From positions 1-13,770 of the forward strand of contig DIUI01000038.1 in the NCBI GenBank assembly GCA_002428215.1: a stretch of DNA of 13,770 nt, in the 5' to 3' direction. Shown piece by piece: positions 13,069-13,770 of the stretch. The stretch is from Prolixibacteraceae bacterium UBA6162 (GTDB lineage Bacteria > Bacteroidota > Bacteroidia > Bacteroidales > Prolixibacteraceae). Every line of letters starts with the position of its first letter. Position 1 is the first letter of the stretch. Both the position numbers and the translations under genes were made by a program. Below the pieces are notes generated by a model. It saw nothing but the letters and a program-made list of their open reading frames with translations, ran no database searches and was not told where the DNA came from.

Positions 13069-13770
13069 TTATCCTTGCTTAACCGGTATGTTTTTGAGGG
13101 TTTCCAGCAGAAAATCCCAATACTTCTGAACCGAAGCAATGTTCACTTTCTCATCGGGAGAATGGGGATGGCGGATGGTCGGTCCTAAAGAAATCATATC
13201 CCAGTTTGGGTATTTACCACCCAGAATTCCACACTCCAGTCCGGCGTGAATCGCCTTCACTTCAGGTGTTTTTCCAAATTTCTGCTGATATACCCCCTGC
13301 ATCGTTTTAAGGATAGGCGAGTCGGGGTTGGGCTTCCATCCCGGATAGCTGGCTGCAAATTTCACCTTGGCTCCGGCAAGTGTGCAAACTGCATAAATCC
13401 TCGATCCCAGTTCCTCTTTGGCGGAATCGACGGAGCTCCGTAGGAGACATGAAAGCCGTATCTCTTTTTTATCGGCATCTGATTTGGCGATGGCCAGATT
13501 CGATGAGGTTTCAACCAGTCCGGGCATGGTGTCGCTCATCCTGATTACTCCATTCGGCATGGCTACAATAGCCTGCGTTAGCTTGAACTGGGTATCTTTA
13601 TCTATGAAAGAATCGGGGCGTGGCAACTCTTCAACCGAAATCAGCAGGTCGGGTTCTGTTACCGACAACTCACTGCGAATATTTCCTGCAATCTCGTCGA
13701 GATGGTCTATGAAGTGGGCAACTTCGAATTTCTTCACAGCAACTATACCAAAAGCTTCGCGGGGAATTGC
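13069..13770 (-). CDS. pepD: Xaa-His dipeptidase (aminoacyl-histidine dipeptidase), C-terminal part, cut by window edge
   Basis: M20/M28-clan zinc dipeptidase that cleaves dipeptides such as carnosine-type Xaa-His in the cytoplasm. The window holds 233 codons of the C-terminal half; full-length members have about 480-500 residues. The frame is open to the last base and reads AIPREAFGIV there, a conserved PepD stretch, so the GTG at 13737-13735 is not a start; the gene continues beyond the window. Other family marks: 'TMPGLVETSSNLA', 'ELGSRIYAVC' region, 'KAIHAGLECGILGGKYPNWDMISLGPTIRHPHSPDEKVNI' with the metal-binding His of 'HSPDE', and the C-terminal 'YWDFLLETLKNIP'. It is convergent with the PLP-enzyme gene. 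It has no evident link to the his operon 5 kb away, although it releases free histidine. Confidence 0.93.
   Translation of the reverse strand, partial: AIPREAFGIVAVKKFEVAHFIDHLDEIAGNIRSELSVTEPDLLISVEELPRPDSFIDKDTQFKLTQAIVAMPNGVIRMSDTMPGLVETSSNLAIAKSDADKKEIRLSCLLRSSVDSAKEELGSRIYAVCTLAGAKVKFAASYPGWKPNPDSPILKTMQGVYQQKFGKTPEVKAIHAGLECGILGGKYPNWDMISLGPTIRHPHSPDEKVNIASVQKYWDFLLETLKNIPVKQG

Noticed and set aside
1..13770. CRISPR array, insertion sequence, prophage or defence system
   Set aside because: No regularly spaced repeats, transposase, integrase, phage or defence-type genes were seen; apart from the left edge all coding space is ordinary metabolism and transport.

Overview
The window looks like chromosomal DNA of a Bacteroidota bacterium, probably Bacteroidales. 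Three promoters match the TTTG-N18-20-TAnnTTTG pattern of that phylum, most genes lack a Shine-Dalgarno sequence, there is an 813-residue TonB-dependent receptor with an N-terminal carboxypeptidase-regulatory-like domain, and the protein sequences read as Bacteroidota types. Composition is even and most of the window is ordinary metabolic chromosome. The only mobile-looking material is at the far left.

Left edge (1-281): the 3' part of a tRNA (T-arm plus acceptor strand), a strong intrinsic terminator, and a 53-codon remnant of a GIY-YIG nuclease gene. Then comes a regulatory leader (about 360-543) and a long + strand gene run (544-7840): hisG, hisD, hisC, hisB (bifunctional), purU, a TlpA/thioredoxin-like exported protein, hisH and argB. 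hisA, hisF and hisI(E) are absent, so the histidine pathway is split in this genome.

The best find is the hisG leader. A 24-codon ORF (408-482) carries five His codons within six codons. It is followed by an intrinsic terminator (505-533) ending 10 nt before the hisG ATG. A segment in between (456-463) can pair either with the terminator's 5' arm or with the His-codon segment. These are all the parts of a ribosome-mediated histidine attenuator, the mechanism known from enteric hisL, here in a Bacteroidota setting.

Middle (7844-11630, - strand): a TonB-dependent receptor preceded by a clear TPP riboswitch and a consensus promoter, so very probably the outer-membrane thiamin(-phosphate) importer. 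Upstream is a COG1649-like exported TIM-barrel glycoside hydrolase-like protein with its own promoter. Divergent from it (11857-12987, +) is a D-threonine aldolase / D-serine dehydratase-like PLP enzyme. The right edge holds the C-terminal part of a - strand Xaa-His dipeptidase (pepD), cut by the window end, with its terminator placed inside the 3' end of the convergent PLP-enzyme gene.
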